From NCBI GenBank assembly GCA_021432635.1, contig MU270116.1, positions 124,001 through 188,000 on the forward strand: a stretch of DNA of 64,000 nt, written 5' to 3'. Made by a program: the position numbers and the translations under genes. Every line of letters begins with the position of its first letter. The first letter of the stretch is position 1. The notes beneath the pieces were generated by a model. It saw nothing but the letters and a program-made list of their open reading frames with translations. It did not search any database and was not told the DNA's origin. Source of the stretch: Thozetella sp. PMI_491. Lineage: Eukaryota; Ascomycota; Sordariomycetes; Chaetosphaeriales; Chaetosphaeriaceae. This document shows, piece after piece, positions 34,095 through 45,205 of the stretch.

Positions 34095-34520
34095 GATAGC
34101 AAGCCATCCCCGAGGGGCAGTTCTGGGCGCTCAGGAAGGCTCCTCGAGGCGAGAAATCTTAGAAATTGGTGTCCTGTACGGAAGGGTGCGAACATATGTT
34201 GGACATGTTAGATATGGCATACATAGAGGTATATATTCTAGCCTCGTGCACAGAAGCGCTGCCTGATGGTCACGCAGACAGAGCAGCCTCGCGACCCTGG
34301 TGATAACGGTTCGACATATATTGTGCAAAGCTATATAAATTGGTATCATTTTTTGGATTCTAAAACGCGAACCGTCCCGCTGGTATACGCCGTCTTCGTA
34401 CTCCAAAAACATTCTTTTGGGGTATGTCCAAGCTACTTCGAAACATCCGGCCGTGCTGTACAGGATACACAAGGTTGCTCCCGCCTCCGCCTGGAAGCCC
34501 TCGGGGTGCTGCCCTCGGAG
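34095..34520. other. Spacer between convergent genes
   Basis: 426 bp holding the 3' ends of the Aep2-like and GPI12 genes. AT-rich near 34300-34370; no coding frame is supported. Confidence 0.4.
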
Positions 34521-35628
34521 CTACGCGGCCCCGGCTTTGACCAGCTTCAGGTCGTTCATCAGCATGTACCGGCTCAGTGTGATCCATCCCCAGCGGAACC
34601 ACACCATCTGGCTCTGGTGCGCCTCGACCATGGCCTTGCGTGCCGTCGTCATGCTGCTCCCGCTGCCCACTAGGCTGTTCAGGAACACCAGGCCGCCTGG
34701 GTGTGCCTTGTCCTTCATGTCGATGTGAAGGGCCCAGCTCGCCAGCGTCGCCACCACGTCCAGGATGCCTGTGTACTTGCGCAGCACGCTGACGCTCGAC
34801 AGCGTGTACAGGTCCACGGACCCGGCCTTGCCCTCCACCAGGTTCGCGATGAAGGCCTTGGCCCCGTGGTACAGGCTCTTGTGGTTCGGATGGCCCGACA
34901 CGCCGTCGACGTCGAAGGTAACCAGCACGTCGATGCTGGCGCTGGGCGCCGCGCTGGCCCGGGCGCCGGCGTTCGCGAGGTGTGGGGCGAAGGCGGACCC
35001 CAGGAGGGAGGCAATCTTAGCCGTGTCCCACGTCGTGGTCATGCTGTCGGGGAAGTCAGGCGACTCGACCACGAACACGTCGTCTTCGTTGCGCAGCCCG
35101 AGCGTGATGCCGGACTTGACGAGCTCTTTCTTGCGGGTCTCGCCGAGGCCGTCGGCGTCGCCTGGAGAAGGATAAGGGGTTAGCAGGCTGACGGTAAACG
35201 TAGTCTTGGGGCAGGTTATGAGATTGCAGGGTCAGAAGGAGAGGTGGCCGCTAGACAGAGTGACGGCATCAGGAAGCAGGAGGCATTGGACGGGAGGGAG
35301 CAGGCGAGGCAGAGCAAGGCTGAGCGCGAGGGCCAAGACGAGCTTGTCGGGCACAAAAATAGGGCAAGGGGTCCGCGCGATAGAGGAGGGGCAGATATGG
35401 CGTACCGCTGCTCAGACAAAGAATCTTGACATGGTTCCCAGTCTCCGGTCTGGTGAGCGCCAACATCGTCGGCGCGAAGAACATGGCCTCGTCATCGGGG
35501 TGCGCGATAAGTAGGCAGATGCGCTTATTCTTGAGCGTGGGGAATCGACTCCCCACCACCGAGACAGTATAGGTGTACAGCACCGGCAGGACCACGGCGA
35601 TCGCGCTCAAGGCAATCAGGATGTCCAT
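34521..35628 (-). CDS. GPI12: N-acetylglucosaminyl-phosphatidylinositol de-N-acetylase (PIG-L/GPI12)
   Basis: This enzyme removes the acetyl group from GlcNAc-PI, the second step of GPI-anchor synthesis, on the cytosolic face of the ER. Two exons, 35406-35628 and 34521-35161, flank an unusually long 244-bp intron and encode 287 aa. An N-terminal membrane anchor (ILIALSAIAVVLPVLYTYTV) is followed by the metal-binding AHPDDEAMFF (42-51). Across the splice the conserved GDADGLGETRKKELVKSG appears, then GVSGHPNHKSLYHG, the second zinc-site motif. The C-terminal WFRWGWITLSRYMLMNDL closes the domain as in other fungal PIG-L proteins. The splice phase (1) is confirmed by the restored motif. Confident assignment. 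Confidence 0.95.
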
Positions 35629-36353
35629 GGCGGGACACGGGTCGCGGGTCGCGAATCGGTCGGGCTTGCGGGCGCGGCGTTAGAGGGGGAGTCGGGGCTC
35701 TTTTTTTGTGGAAAAGGCCGGTCGCGGGCGTGGTCCTGTGCCGGCCTGGCGGTGGATGGCGGCGGCGGGCGGGGGGGAACACGACCGCGACAGGAGGGGC
35801 GAGATCGGATAAGGACAGCGCCGCGCGCGGGCGAGGAAGAGGGAGAAAAACTAGAGGCGGCGTTCGCGACGGAGCAGGACGTGTCGGACTCGAGGACGGG
35901 AGGCTCCTGGGTGTAGCAGAGCCACCATCGGGCAGGATAGAGAGACGAAGGGGAGCTCAATTGGCCCGGAGAAAGGGGATCTCGTGAGGCTTTGGTCCCG
36001 TGGCCTGGGCTGAAATGCCACCTTGCGATTACAGGACCCTGGTCGGGCGTCGAGATTCTGGGGAAGCTTTAATTTGACACTGTCCCGCGCTAGACGGTAC
36101 CCGGGTTTGCGCCTGTGACAGCGGCGGATGCTTATCGCTATCAGGGGGGCTCTGCACTGCACAGGCCCTGCAGCAGCAGGGGTGGAAGGGGGGATGGACA
36201 TCCGATTTTTCGGGTGACACAAGAATACAACTTGCCTTGCTTCTGTCCAAAGCTTGCTTGCGGGAGCCCTACAAACCTGCCTGCCTTATCTACTTCCCTC
36301 GACGAGCGCACCCCGAACAGCCTCGACAAGCCCAACAACCCCCTACCGCCCCG
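35629..36353. promoter_or_regulatory. Divergent promoter between GPI12 and the DUF7719-like gene
   Basis: 725 bp between outward-facing starts. It includes a T-run at 35701-35707 and G-rich blocks around 35760-35780. No specific factor site is claimed. Confidence 0.45.
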
Positions 36354-37081
36354 ATGGCACGGAAGCGAAAGGATGATGCGCCCATCAAGCTGAAGCAACC
36401 GGATCGGTCCGGGCCGACCGAGCAGACACTGCTGCAGCTCGCCGAAGATCGCGATCTTTTCGAGCTCGCCCGGAAGAAGGAGGCGAAAAACAAGAGGAAG
36501 GCCGAATCCAAGGGCGCCGACGAAGACGAAGACGAGGACGCCGACGATGCCACCATCTCTCCCACCGCCGAGCACATCATGGAATGTCTCCTCTGGACTG
36601 TCAGCTTGGCTATTCTGCACGCCACCTTCGACATGCTGGTCCAGCATCAATATGCGATGCAGATTGAGTGGGACTCGATCGCCATCCGGGCCATCCAGGC
36701 ATTCTTTGGTAGGTCCTCGGTCGCCTCGGGGAGAACAAATGCCTGGCCGTTGCTAATTGTGACATGGCAGTGTTCTTCATGCTCTTCTACGTCCTGCATC
36801 TGCAACCATCAAACCCGACCTTCGTGCCTACTGCCCTTGTACCCGCGCGGTTCCAGCCTGTCCTCCGCCAAATCATATTTACGATCCTGAGCGTCACGGC
36901 TGGCTGCCGCCTGATCTACATCACCAACAAGTACAGCTACATGGCGGTGTTGAAGCAGGCGCCGTCCCTCGGCTGCCTCTGGATCTGGTCGGTGATCGAG
37001 CTGGATCTCCTGTGGGCAGCACCGAGCTTGGCCATTATTGCCCTCTTTGTATGGCAGGGAGACTACAAAGTAAGATTGTAG
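36354..37081 (+). CDS. Small fungal multi-pass membrane protein (DUF7719-like)
   Basis: Function unknown. Two exons, 36354-36708 and 36771-37081, with a 62-bp intron (branch TGCTAAT), give 221 aa. The first 75 residues are charged, with a Lys-rich segment (ARKKEAKNKRKAESKG) followed by an acidic Asp/Glu tract, so they are likely cytosolic. After that come four to five hydrophobic segments: ECLLWTVSLAILHATFDMLV, then FFMLFYVLHL, IIFTILSVTAGCRLIY, and the last two from CLWIWSVIELDLLWAA to ALFVWQGDY. HATFDMLVQHQYA and the SPTAEHIMECLLW lead-in match what I remember of the fungal DUF7719 family. The gene ends 75 bp from the convergent gene at 37157. Confidence 0.8.
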
Positions 37082-37156
37082 CCAATTCTGAGGCACCTGA
37101 GGCCATGATGCGGGATCTGTCTTCCACGGTCCATTCCCGGCAAGGACAAGCTTATG

Positions 37157-37935
37157 TCAGGCGCCGTTCGCAGACAGGTCAAGGTCGTCCATGTCAACTC
37201 GCTTGGCTTGCAGCATCAGCTCTTGGAGGCGTTGGATCTGAGTATGCTGCGTGTGGATCACCTCCTCGAGGTTTCTTAGCTTCTCCTCAGAACGCGTTTC
37301 CCTCAGGGTGGTGCGGTGCTCGAGGTCGCGGAGGCGCCTGCGCCAACCATTAGCAGAGGCAAACAAGTAGACAAGAAGAGGGCGGGGGCGTACGACGTGA
37401 GCATGCTCATCTGGGTGAACAGGACGCGGGCAGTCAAGGCGTCCCTCTGTCTCACGAGCTCAAGGGCTTTTCTCCGAACCGGCAGCCACGCCATGGCGAC
37501 TGTGGTCTTAGTCCTCGTCCACCCCCAGCTCCGCGGCACCAGCGGCCACTGCTCCCCTTCTTCGGTCGCACTCTCGCCGGCCGCTTCTTCGGTCTCAGCC
37601 ACGACATCCAGCAGCCGCTGCTCCAGCCTGGCCAGGTCGTCCATAACGAAGGCGTACATCTGGTATTCGGCCGTCTGCATGTACTGCTCAGCGCTCATCC
37701 CCAGGCCGGACCGGTCGATGTGGCCGGTGGCCTGCACCAGCTCGCGCAGCCATGTGGATTCTTTCTTGAACCATGACAACGAGGTCTTGACCTTGAAGTA
37801 TTCCTCGTCACTATCGCGCAGGTAAATGATGCGGACGTAAGCCGCGGCGACGATGGCGACAAGGAATGTGAGAATGCCCGTGACGCTAGAGGTGATGGAG
37901 AGAGGCGAATCGTGGTCAGTGAGGGGGTCATCCAT
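37157..37935 (-). CDS. Uncharacterised fungal protein with one membrane segment and a coiled coil
   Basis: Two exons, 37394-37935 and 37157-37337, joined in phase 2 across a 56-bp intron, encode 240 aa. Near the N-terminus is a single hydrophobic segment (VTGILTFLVAIVAAAYVRII). It is followed by a helical region with many charged residues, including QYQMYAFVMDDLARLEQRLL in outline, and a conserved-looking KTTVAMAWLPVRRKALELVR then RVLFTQMSMLTS. The second exon is a heptad-like coiled coil (RDLEHRTTLRETRSEEKLRN). Proteins with this architecture occur widely in Pezizomycotina as hypothetical proteins; I know no function. The start at 37935 follows the only ATG giving the short acidic leader MDDPLTDHDS before the membrane segment. 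Confidence 0.8.
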
Positions 37936-38198
37936 GTGGTATGCTCGCTGGGCCAGGCCAAGCCAGGCTAGGCGGTCCAAGGGGGGACGGGACCCGACCT
38001 CGGGGGCGACGCTGGCGGATTGGAGGGCTCGTAATAGAATGTACTACTTCCTCTTGGCCGTGTCTCAGCGCGCTCCAGCTTGGCCGTGCTGAGTTGACCC
38101 AGAAATGTGTCCTCCGAGAAATAAAGAAGAAGAAAAAGAGGCTCTCAATCTGCCGAATTCCTCACGGACCGAAACACACGTGCTAGACGCGCATTCTC

Positions 38199-38257
38199 GG
38201 GGCTGGCGCGGGAGGAATTGAACCCCGGCGGGAGTGGGACCGGCTGAGCGTAGCCCC
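38199..38257 (-). other. tRNA-like hairpin with a B-box-like sequence
   Basis: GGGGCT at 38199-38204 pairs with AGCCCC at 38252-38257, and the stem continues a few pairs inward with one bulge. The minus strand carries GGTTCAATTCC at 38212-38222, a good RNA polymerase III B box, and a poor A-box look-alike upstream. At 59 nt it is too short for a full tRNA and has no room for an anticodon arm, so I do not call it a tRNA. Confidence 0.35.
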
Positions 38258-38519
38258 CTCAACAAACCCGTCGCCCGCGGATGCCTCAGGCACTCGTAGC
38301 CAATCGCGCGTTTCCATGTCTCGTAGGGTTTACACGATATTTCTGCTGCCGACGACGTCAAGTCCGCTTCGCCGCCCGTACCGGTGCCGTGCGTACGGAG
38401 TACTACTCTTATCTGGTTCTCAGCCTTGAAATCTGTGAGAAGCATGTAGGGAGAGACAAGTGGGCCGCACTCCACCCACTTTCCGCCCTCTGTTTACATC
38501 CGTGTGCTCGCCTTCCCTT

Positions 38520-38532
38520 CCCCCCCCCCCCC
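38520..38532. repeat. Poly-C run
   Basis: Thirteen consecutive C bases on the plus strand in intergenic DNA. Confidence 0.85.
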
Positions 38533-39427
38533 TTTGGTCCAGGTTGTCTCGGCCGATCTTTAGCTGCCAAGTTCTGCCGATTTAACCGGTTCTGGGCAAG
38601 CCGGGCAACACCAAAGGGCGATTCTGCCGCCTCACCTGCCAAACCCGGTGGGACCAGGTTTCTTGGGTGTCTCTGCTCGATGTTCTAGCCTGGCAACCTG
38701 CACTTCCACAGATGCTCCCCGCCTAGTCGCCAATGCGCGGAACGTCGCCGGGCACAGGGGGGGGGAAGGAGAAGGGGGGCGCCGTGGTGGTCCTCGGACC
38801 CCAACACGGAAGCCTTCCTCGATCGATCGGGTCTTAATTATTACATCCACCGGTCCTACACGGAGGCTTGGCGTTTCCGTATTCGAGCCATTGATTCCCC
38901 ATCGTGCCAAGACAGAATTCACGGCGGTTGAAAAGGGTGGGTGGGATGATCGATATGCAAGTAGGCCAAGGCTTGCCCGCCTCTGTCGGTCCCGTCTTCA
39001 TGTCCGTAGTGTAGCCTGGTGTCCCGTCGGTCTGCTCCGCGATCTCATATATCCCCAGCTGGGCTGTCTCCACGACTACAAGATCCGTTGCTCTCGCATC
39101 CAGAAGTAGCCATTAGTGTCATCTTGCTACACATGACTGCCCGAACCTCGCAGAGGCAATAGAGAAGTCCGAGACTCAGAGGTCAGGCCTTCGGAGATCG
39201 ACATTGGTTTCCGAGAACGGCGCCGGAGAAGCCTCTCTATGCAGGCCATCCACAACTTTGCAACTGAGTCTCACTGTCGCCTTTGACGCCAACCCTCCCT
39301 TCACCTGCGGAACCGCGGCATCCAGGGCAGTGGATCCACGCATGCATTCAACTTACCAGCAGCGCCCCACCGCCCAGACTCTATCGTATATCCCACAAGG
39401 AGACTTGTGCTGGGAGTGCCATCTACC

Positions 39428-40147
39428 ATGACCGCCATGCAGCGTCCCATTAAGCCTCTTCTAAATGGTGGGCCGATAGCTTCCTTCCCTTCTATCTCAC
39501 ACATCATCCGACCTACAGACAAAGTGCCCATAAGTGCACCTGCCTGGGCCAGCCATTCCGGCTCAGCACCTCTAGCAGCCATGGGGCCGGCACCCGACAG
39601 AGCATTATACGCTGAATCTCAACACGAAGCACGTAGGCGTGTTGATCTGGTCCGCGCCACGACACCTCCGGCTCTAGACAAAGAGGATGTAGCTCTGGCT
39701 GAGGCCCGGAATATATTCTTCACCGAGGTAGATGACGGGCCGCTCACACCGCCAGCAACCCCGAACCCCGATGCAGGACGTCGGGTTACGTGGAAGACGC
39801 CACCTCGCCGCACAGCTCGGGCCAGTTCCTCCTTGCCCCAGGAACGGTGGCCCGGCCGGCTGCCCATGCCAGACATTGAGCACAGCGACAAGGAGGTCGT
39901 TGAAAAGGATCAGCCAAAGGAAAGATGCCTCGACACGAAGGACACAAGACAGTAAGTTGATGCATTCCGTTTATTCTATGATTAAAGATGCCTGTTCTAA
40001 CCAATCCTGGTCGCTACCGATAGGTTGTTCATTGGCTCGCATTGGTCATTCGTGGCGAAGATCAGCTTCTTGGCAGCATGTATTTCGCGGAGAAGGCATG
40101 CAAGGAAACGCCCCGGCGATCCGCGTGACCGCATCAGACCAAACTAG
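39428..40147 (+). CDS. Hypothetical Pro-rich protein with short basic tail
   Basis: I do not recognise it. Two exons, 39428-39951 and 40024-40147, give 215 aa. The intron has a canonical GTAAGT donor, a TTCTAACC branch and a GATAG acceptor. The N-terminal half is Pro/Ala/Ser-rich; the middle reads EARNIFFTEVDDGPLTPPAT followed by a basic, Ser-rich stretch. Exon 2 adds a short hydrophobic segment (FVAKISFLAACI) followed by a basic cluster (RRRHARKR). An in-frame ATG at 39407 would add seven residues. The good intron is the main support; no domain is visible. Confidence 0.45.
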
Positions 40148-40742
40148 GTATCGTCGCAAAGGAAAGTTCGTCTCGGGTTGGGCCTCTGAAGCCCGAAAAT
40201 GATCTGCATTGATGGATTCTCCGGGCACTTTTGGTCATGAGATTCGTGCCTCATAGTGCTACCTGGTGAGTAGCACTAATGAAGCACTCGGAGAGCCGAC
40301 GTGAATTACAAATCTCAACGTTGTTGGGCTAGAGTTGCGCCAACGGCGGCAACGGCCTTGACACTCATTATAATAATCCCGAACCACTAGATCTTCACGA
40401 GACTCGGGAAGGCGAAAATATAACCCTTATGTTCATGGCACCAAGGACCGATATATCAATTATCTAGTTGATCACTTGAACTCAGGCTTGATCATTCGTG
40501 GAGTATATGGGGCAAAGTACGGAGATCTAGTCACATAGTTCTCCTGATTGGACGAAGCTTAGCTCGTTGCATTTCTAACTCGCTGTAGCATGTATCTCAA
40601 GACACCAAGATCAAGTGTTCTAGACGTTTACGGCATTTGCATCATTGCGTGCTTCGTATTTAGAAAATCCCTTGCCGAGCCAAAGTCTGAGCTTGCTGGT
40701 AGCCTCACGGCAGGAGCGCCACCGGTGCCTCTCCAATTGCCC
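40148..40742. other. Spacer, no gene seen
   Basis: 595 bp between the hypothetical gene and the 3' end of the protease. Moderately AT-rich; nothing with coding character. Confidence 0.4.
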
Positions 40743-42303
40743 TCATTTCCGCTTGTAGAAACGCATCTCACTCTTGCCAACATCAAAGACGGTGACGAGG
40801 CTGTTCAGGAAGGTGTCGCCAAACACGAAAGGCCCGTTGGGGAAGGTGTCCATCATGCCAATGAGGCAGAGTGTGATGGGAGTGTCGTTGTAGAGCTGCT
40901 CCTGTTGCACCTCCTGCTGGAGAAGGTCGCTGTTATTGAGATAGAAGGTCTTGCCGCCGATGGTGATGCCAAATGCCGGGATCGTGGCGTTGCAAGGCGC
41001 CCAGTACTGGCCGCCAAACCGGCCGACGGGGCCGGTGAACTGCCGGACGTAGGGAAGCACGATGTCCCTGGGGAGGTACGAGAGCGTGGCGCCGCTGTCG
41101 ATCATGACGGGGAACTGGCTCTTGTTGGTGTCGTTGAAGAGCCCATTCCAGGTTGGGTTGGAGTAGTTGAAGTTGGTGGTATTCAGCCTGCCGAAGGTAA
41201 ACCCGTCCGGAATGATGGTGTAATACGTGTTCTCCACGCTCGTGGCAGCCAGGTTTTCGACCTCAACCTAAGTCATAGTTAGCATGCATTGCATTGTCGA
41301 ATGGGAGAGAAAGAATAGGACTTGCCATGCGGATCTTCGTCTTGGCAAAGTCCGGCGCGTGGTCCACAGGTGGGAGCCCGCCGAAGGCGAGCCAGCCCTT
41401 CTGCGCGGCCCTGTCCATTGCCATGCTAAAGACTGGGTCCACGAGCCCCTGCTTGTACATGTTCGTGAAGACCGGGTCGTACTTGCGGTGCGTGGAGGAG
41501 CCGAGGAAGTTCTGGTCAGAAGCGGTGCCGTTGAAGATCCTTGTCTCGAGCGGGTAGCTGAGACCCAGGATGCCGCTGGTGATGCGGTCGCCGGCCCAGG
41601 CCGCCTCCGAAGTCATCAGCATCTGCTGCTTCTTGATAGTCACTCCAGCTAGGGTGACGTCTTCGTATCCGGTCTGGCCGCTGACATAGCTGCCGTCCGC
41701 ATACTGAAACGAGAAGTTGGCGACATTCGGGACCAGGCCGTACTTAAAGGTCCCGTTGAAGGTTGGCCCAAAGTTGCAGTACGCGGGCTGGTTCCCAGAC
41801 AACCGAGTTAGTATCTGTTCCGTGAGTGTAAGCTAGGAGTTGCGCTTGCGTACCTCGACAACCCCGAAGAACGTGTCAATGCAGGTGAAGTTGTTCTTGA
41901 TGACCCAGGTGTCGCTGGATCCAGTATCCACGGACAGCTGGAAGTCCTGACCGCCAATCTTGACGGGGATCACATAGCTAGTGTGGTACAGGAACGTCAT
42001 GTTCGTGGAGGACACCGTGCCGTTGGGGGCAGTTGTCAGATCCCAGCTATCGGCGAGGTTCTTGCGCAGGGAGTTGTACCAGGCGGGATGAGGGACGTGA
42101 CCGGTAGTCTTCTGCATCTCCACGACATTGGAGGTGACCCGGTCGACTCTCCGTCCGTACACAGACGGCGAGTACGGAGGCGTCACGCCGCGGAAGCGGA
42201 CCGTCGGCGCCTCCCCACTAACCTGCTCAGAGTGGCTGGCCGCATCGGGGATGACGGCCCCGACCGCGACACTCGCGATGGACAAGAGAGCCTGGGCTTT
42301 CAT
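40743..42303 (-). CDS. Secreted pepsin-like aspartic protease (family A1)
   Basis: Secreted or vacuolar endopeptidase. Three exons, 41854-42303, 41326-41787 and 40743-41267, encode 478 aa. An N-terminal signal peptide (MKAQALLSIASVAVGAVI) and a short propeptide precede the first lobe. The first catalytic Asp is Asp126 in VDTGSSDTWV and the second is Asp361 in MIDSGATLSYLP, which has DSGA in place of the more common DTGT. The Tyr75-type flap reads FQYADGSYVSGQTG. Many N-glycosylation sequons (NGT, NMT, NFS, NDT) fit secretion. The first intron is placed with its TACTAAC branch and 66-bp length. The second (41268-41325) keeps frame only with a GCAAGT donor, making it a GC-AG intron. Family is certain. 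Confidence 0.93.
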
Positions 42304-43740
42304 GTTTGCTGCTGGATTCCCGCCGGGATGACTGGAATCGAAAAAGACGTGAGCTAGCTAGGTCCTCTCACCACTCATACAACGTGCAGCGTCGGAACAG
42401 GCGTTGAGATGCTGCAGACGGAAGTGATTAATACCGCGAGCTCCACGAACGGGGGGGTACTTACAACTAGGATGGCTCGCCAAGCTTCGGACCCTGAAGA
42501 GCGATCCGGTCAGACGATCACCTGCTTCGCTGGTATCCGAACGCAATTGACGATCCGCTATCTTGGACTTTAAGTATCTCCACGAACGTCGGGAAGCAAT
42601 CTATTCATTTAGGCTGCTGACAGAGGAAGAGACCCTCTTGGGCGGCAGTTCTACCATCTTCAATTCCCGCCCAAGTCCTACAGCATCGCTTCTTCCCTGC
42701 GCGCTACGGAGGCGAGCGTGAAAGCTCCAGAGCCGCTGGCCAGAAGAGTTCCGAGTACAAAGGAGCCAAATTTGGTCTTCTGGGAGGCTCGAAACCTGCA
42801 CTATCGCTTCGTTCGATTGGAGTTGGAGGTCTCGGCATTGGCCGATCTCGTGATGCTCGCCGCGGGTGATTGAATCAATCTGCCGTTTCCGCGCAATTAA
42901 CCACACCAGATGCCGGCACGCATAAAGCCACCCGTGGGCAGGGCACATTGCGGGGTATGGCAGATCCAAATCCCATGTTCAATCCGGCTCATTTTCACCC
43001 ATCTAGTTTAGTATTGATGCGCGCAGGGGCAGGAAGGGGTCTAGAATCCAGCCTCAATGCGGGAGCTGGATATGAGGCTACGGTTGGGTGGCTTCGGTGG
43101 AATTAGATTAGTCTAGGTGAAAAATCTCCGGCGCCAATCTCTCCGAAGGCCGACATCAGGTCGTCTGTACGACCTCCTCACGCCGTGACCACGTTCCATT
43201 GCAGATATCCGAAGGAGACAGGTCCATATTTCTGTAGTAGGAGACCCTTCCAGACAAGCTGCAAAGGGCAAGCAACTGAGCGAGGCAGTTAAGGAAGAGG
43301 TCGACTAGAAATCCCGGAATAGATACCCCGCCAAGGTCCTTCTATGTAGAATTGTACCCAAATTGGCTGGAGGGACAGAGGTTGGGATCATCCATGGGCT
43401 CTATTAGCTACCGGCTGACTAGAACTAGGTACGAGCCGCAACGCCTAATGCAATGTTCAGGGGTTCCTAGGCGTAAACAAAATAGAGATTAGAGTAAGGG
43501 AAAGCGTGAGACCGTCCACAGCTTCGCGGTCGAACATTTCAACATCCTCCCCCGCCAAGAACGATAAATCGTACAGGAGCGCAAAGCGGCTGAGGAAAGC
43601 GGCTGAGACTGGCGGGATTGAAGCAAGAAGAATCTCCTCTCGTGAATAGACAATTCGCTCAATTTTATGCCCTAGATAACCAAATAGGTTTCTTATATCG
43701 ATGGCATGGTGATGTTCAGATCCTGTTTCCGAAGCCAACC
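42304..43740. other. Intergenic region, no convincing gene
   Basis: 1.4 kb. Minus-strand frames at 42601-42969 and 43457-43813 are open but have no recognisable motif. The second overlaps the end of the next gene in another frame. Confidence 0.4.
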
Positions 43741-44319
43741 TCAACGACCGGTCACCGTACCCTTGCCGATCTTTCCCTTCATGAGGTTGAACGATGACTC
43801 GGTGAGCCTGCACACGGTGTCTGAATCACAACCGAATCTATAAACCCGGAATGGCCGCAGATGACGCATAGAGATGGTATAGGACTTGCTGATATTGACG
43901 TACGACTGTTTCTCGAGGATGTTACTCTCTTGGGTTAAGTGAAGCAGCTCTTGGGTATCGGGGTGCGGGTTCGATGGCCAGATGGGAAGATACCCCCCCC
44001 AGAAGAATTCCTTTTCTCCGTATCTCTCGCGGAGGTCGGTACCGCCCAACGAGGTCAGCTGCTCGTGCTCTCGTGTCAGATAGCAGTTCGTATAGAGTAG
44101 GTGCATAATGGCACAGAAACGAACCACGACAAAATCCACTTCTTTGCACTCGTCTTCCTGAGGGCTCAGAACCACCACGGGGTGGTTGAAGACAGAATAG
44201 GGTATGTCCGCGTCACTGGGAATGTCGCCCTCCCCGGGGGAGAGCATCTCCCTTTCAGGAAGGAACATGATCTTGCCTGATCCTGTTGCCAGGTAATCCT
44301 TCGACAACGACGACGACAT
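43741..44319 (-). CDS. Uncharacterised fungal 170-aa protein (FNHPVVVLS / PHPD motif family)
   Basis: Two exons, 44125-44319 and 43741-44058, encode 170 aa. The 66-bp intron has no stop and keeps phase, so an unspliced reading would look like an intact 192-aa protein. The intron call rests on its CTGAC branch, the CAG acceptor and restored continuity (VDFVV joined to LTSLGGTDL). Recognisable stretches are FLPEREM, DIPYSVFNHPVVVLS, GGTDLRER, YLPIWPSNPHPDTQELL, LEKQSYVNISKSY and LRPF. I have seen this pattern in many Sordariomycete hypothetical proteins but know no function. HPVVVLS followed by a small beta-rich body recalls PemK/MazF-like folds, which is speculation only. Cytosolic: no signal peptide or membrane segment. 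Confidence 0.7.
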   Translation of the reverse strand: MSSSLSKDYLATGSGKIMFLPEREMLSPGEGDIPSDADIPYSVFNHPVVVLSPQEDECKEVDFVVVRFCAIMHLLYTNCYLTREHEQLTSLGGTDLRERYGEKEFFWGGYLPIWPSNPHPDTQELLHLTQESNILEKQSYVNISKSYTISMRHLRPFRVYRFGCDSDTVCRLTESSFNLMKGKIGKGTVTGR

Positions 44320-45205
44320 GGCCGGCTCCTTGCGCTAAGGTTGTGAATAAAGGTAAGACTCAAGACTGCGGAAGCCGTGCCGAGAGCCTATTAATGATGG
44401 TATTCGTTACGGAGTCTAACAAGAGGCCCCGACTGAGGTTCGTAGTGGGCTTAAATAGCTAGCGGACAGCACATGCCTGAACTAAGCAACTAAGCAATGG
44501 GATCACGGATGAGGCGATACAGAAGCGGGCCTGACACGGGGCAGATAGCTCGAAATTGTTGCACACAGAACGTGGCATGGCGTCCAACCACCCAAGTGGG
44601 CGCCGCCTAGCTGCCCTGTGTCATTGAAACGTGAGCGGTGTGCCTTACGGTAGACGGTCAAGAGAGCTTCTTTGGCTTTGCCTAATGCGTGCATCTCGGA
44701 AAAGTGTAATTTGATATTGTGATATCTGATCTGGCAGATCGGAAAGTTGGTTACTAATACGACCTGTCTTGATCTTCGGCCTCCTATAGGGTATTATCCG
44801 TATTTCTTTGGTTAGTTCCGGGCCTAGCGGGAGCCCAACGCGCCCTCCAGAAGCTCCGAACGCCTTGCTTTAAGGTAACTACCCGGACTCGAACACTAGC
44901 GGGATCACAGAAACGACCCTACTGCTCGCCAGATTGCCTCGGCCCTCTAGCTGCCCGCTCTAGCTGCCCTACTTCCATCTTTGTTTCCTAAACACCGATT
45001 ATCATGTCCTTTTTAGATTGATCTGCCTTGGGAGAAGACCCGGGTGCTTTGCGCCCGACCTGCCACAGGTTGCAGTTGGGTTGAAACGATATCGGACGAG
45101 TGAGTCCAGGCTGCGTAACAGAGGCGCGCTATCATGTAATCCAATACAATCCCGAGAAAAACGAGAAACTGTACGCGCGATACCGCACGTTTGTCAAACA
45201 AGCTG
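44320..45205. other. Intergenic region, no gene seen
   Basis: 886 bp between two minus-strand genes; it contains the promoter of the 170-aa protein gene. No coding frame is supported. Confidence 0.4.

Larger units (their letters stand above)
37936..39427. other. Intergenic region with homopolymer runs and a hairpin
   Basis: 1.5 kb with no supported gene. It holds a 13-bp C-run at 38520-38532, a 9-bp G-run at 38757-38765 and the hairpin listed separately. Confidence 0.45.

Noticed and set aside
38199-38280. Complete tRNA gene on the minus strand
   Set aside because: B box is good, but the segment has no proper A box, no anticodon arm and no standard acceptor stem; kept only as a hairpin observation.
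42601-42969. 122-codon minus-strand frame as a gene
   Set aside because: No recognisable domain, no supporting intron and no clear start context.
43457-43813. Second minus-strand coding frame after the 170-aa protein
   Set aside because: It overlaps the end of the first gene in another frame, has no own promoter space or splice link, and no motif.
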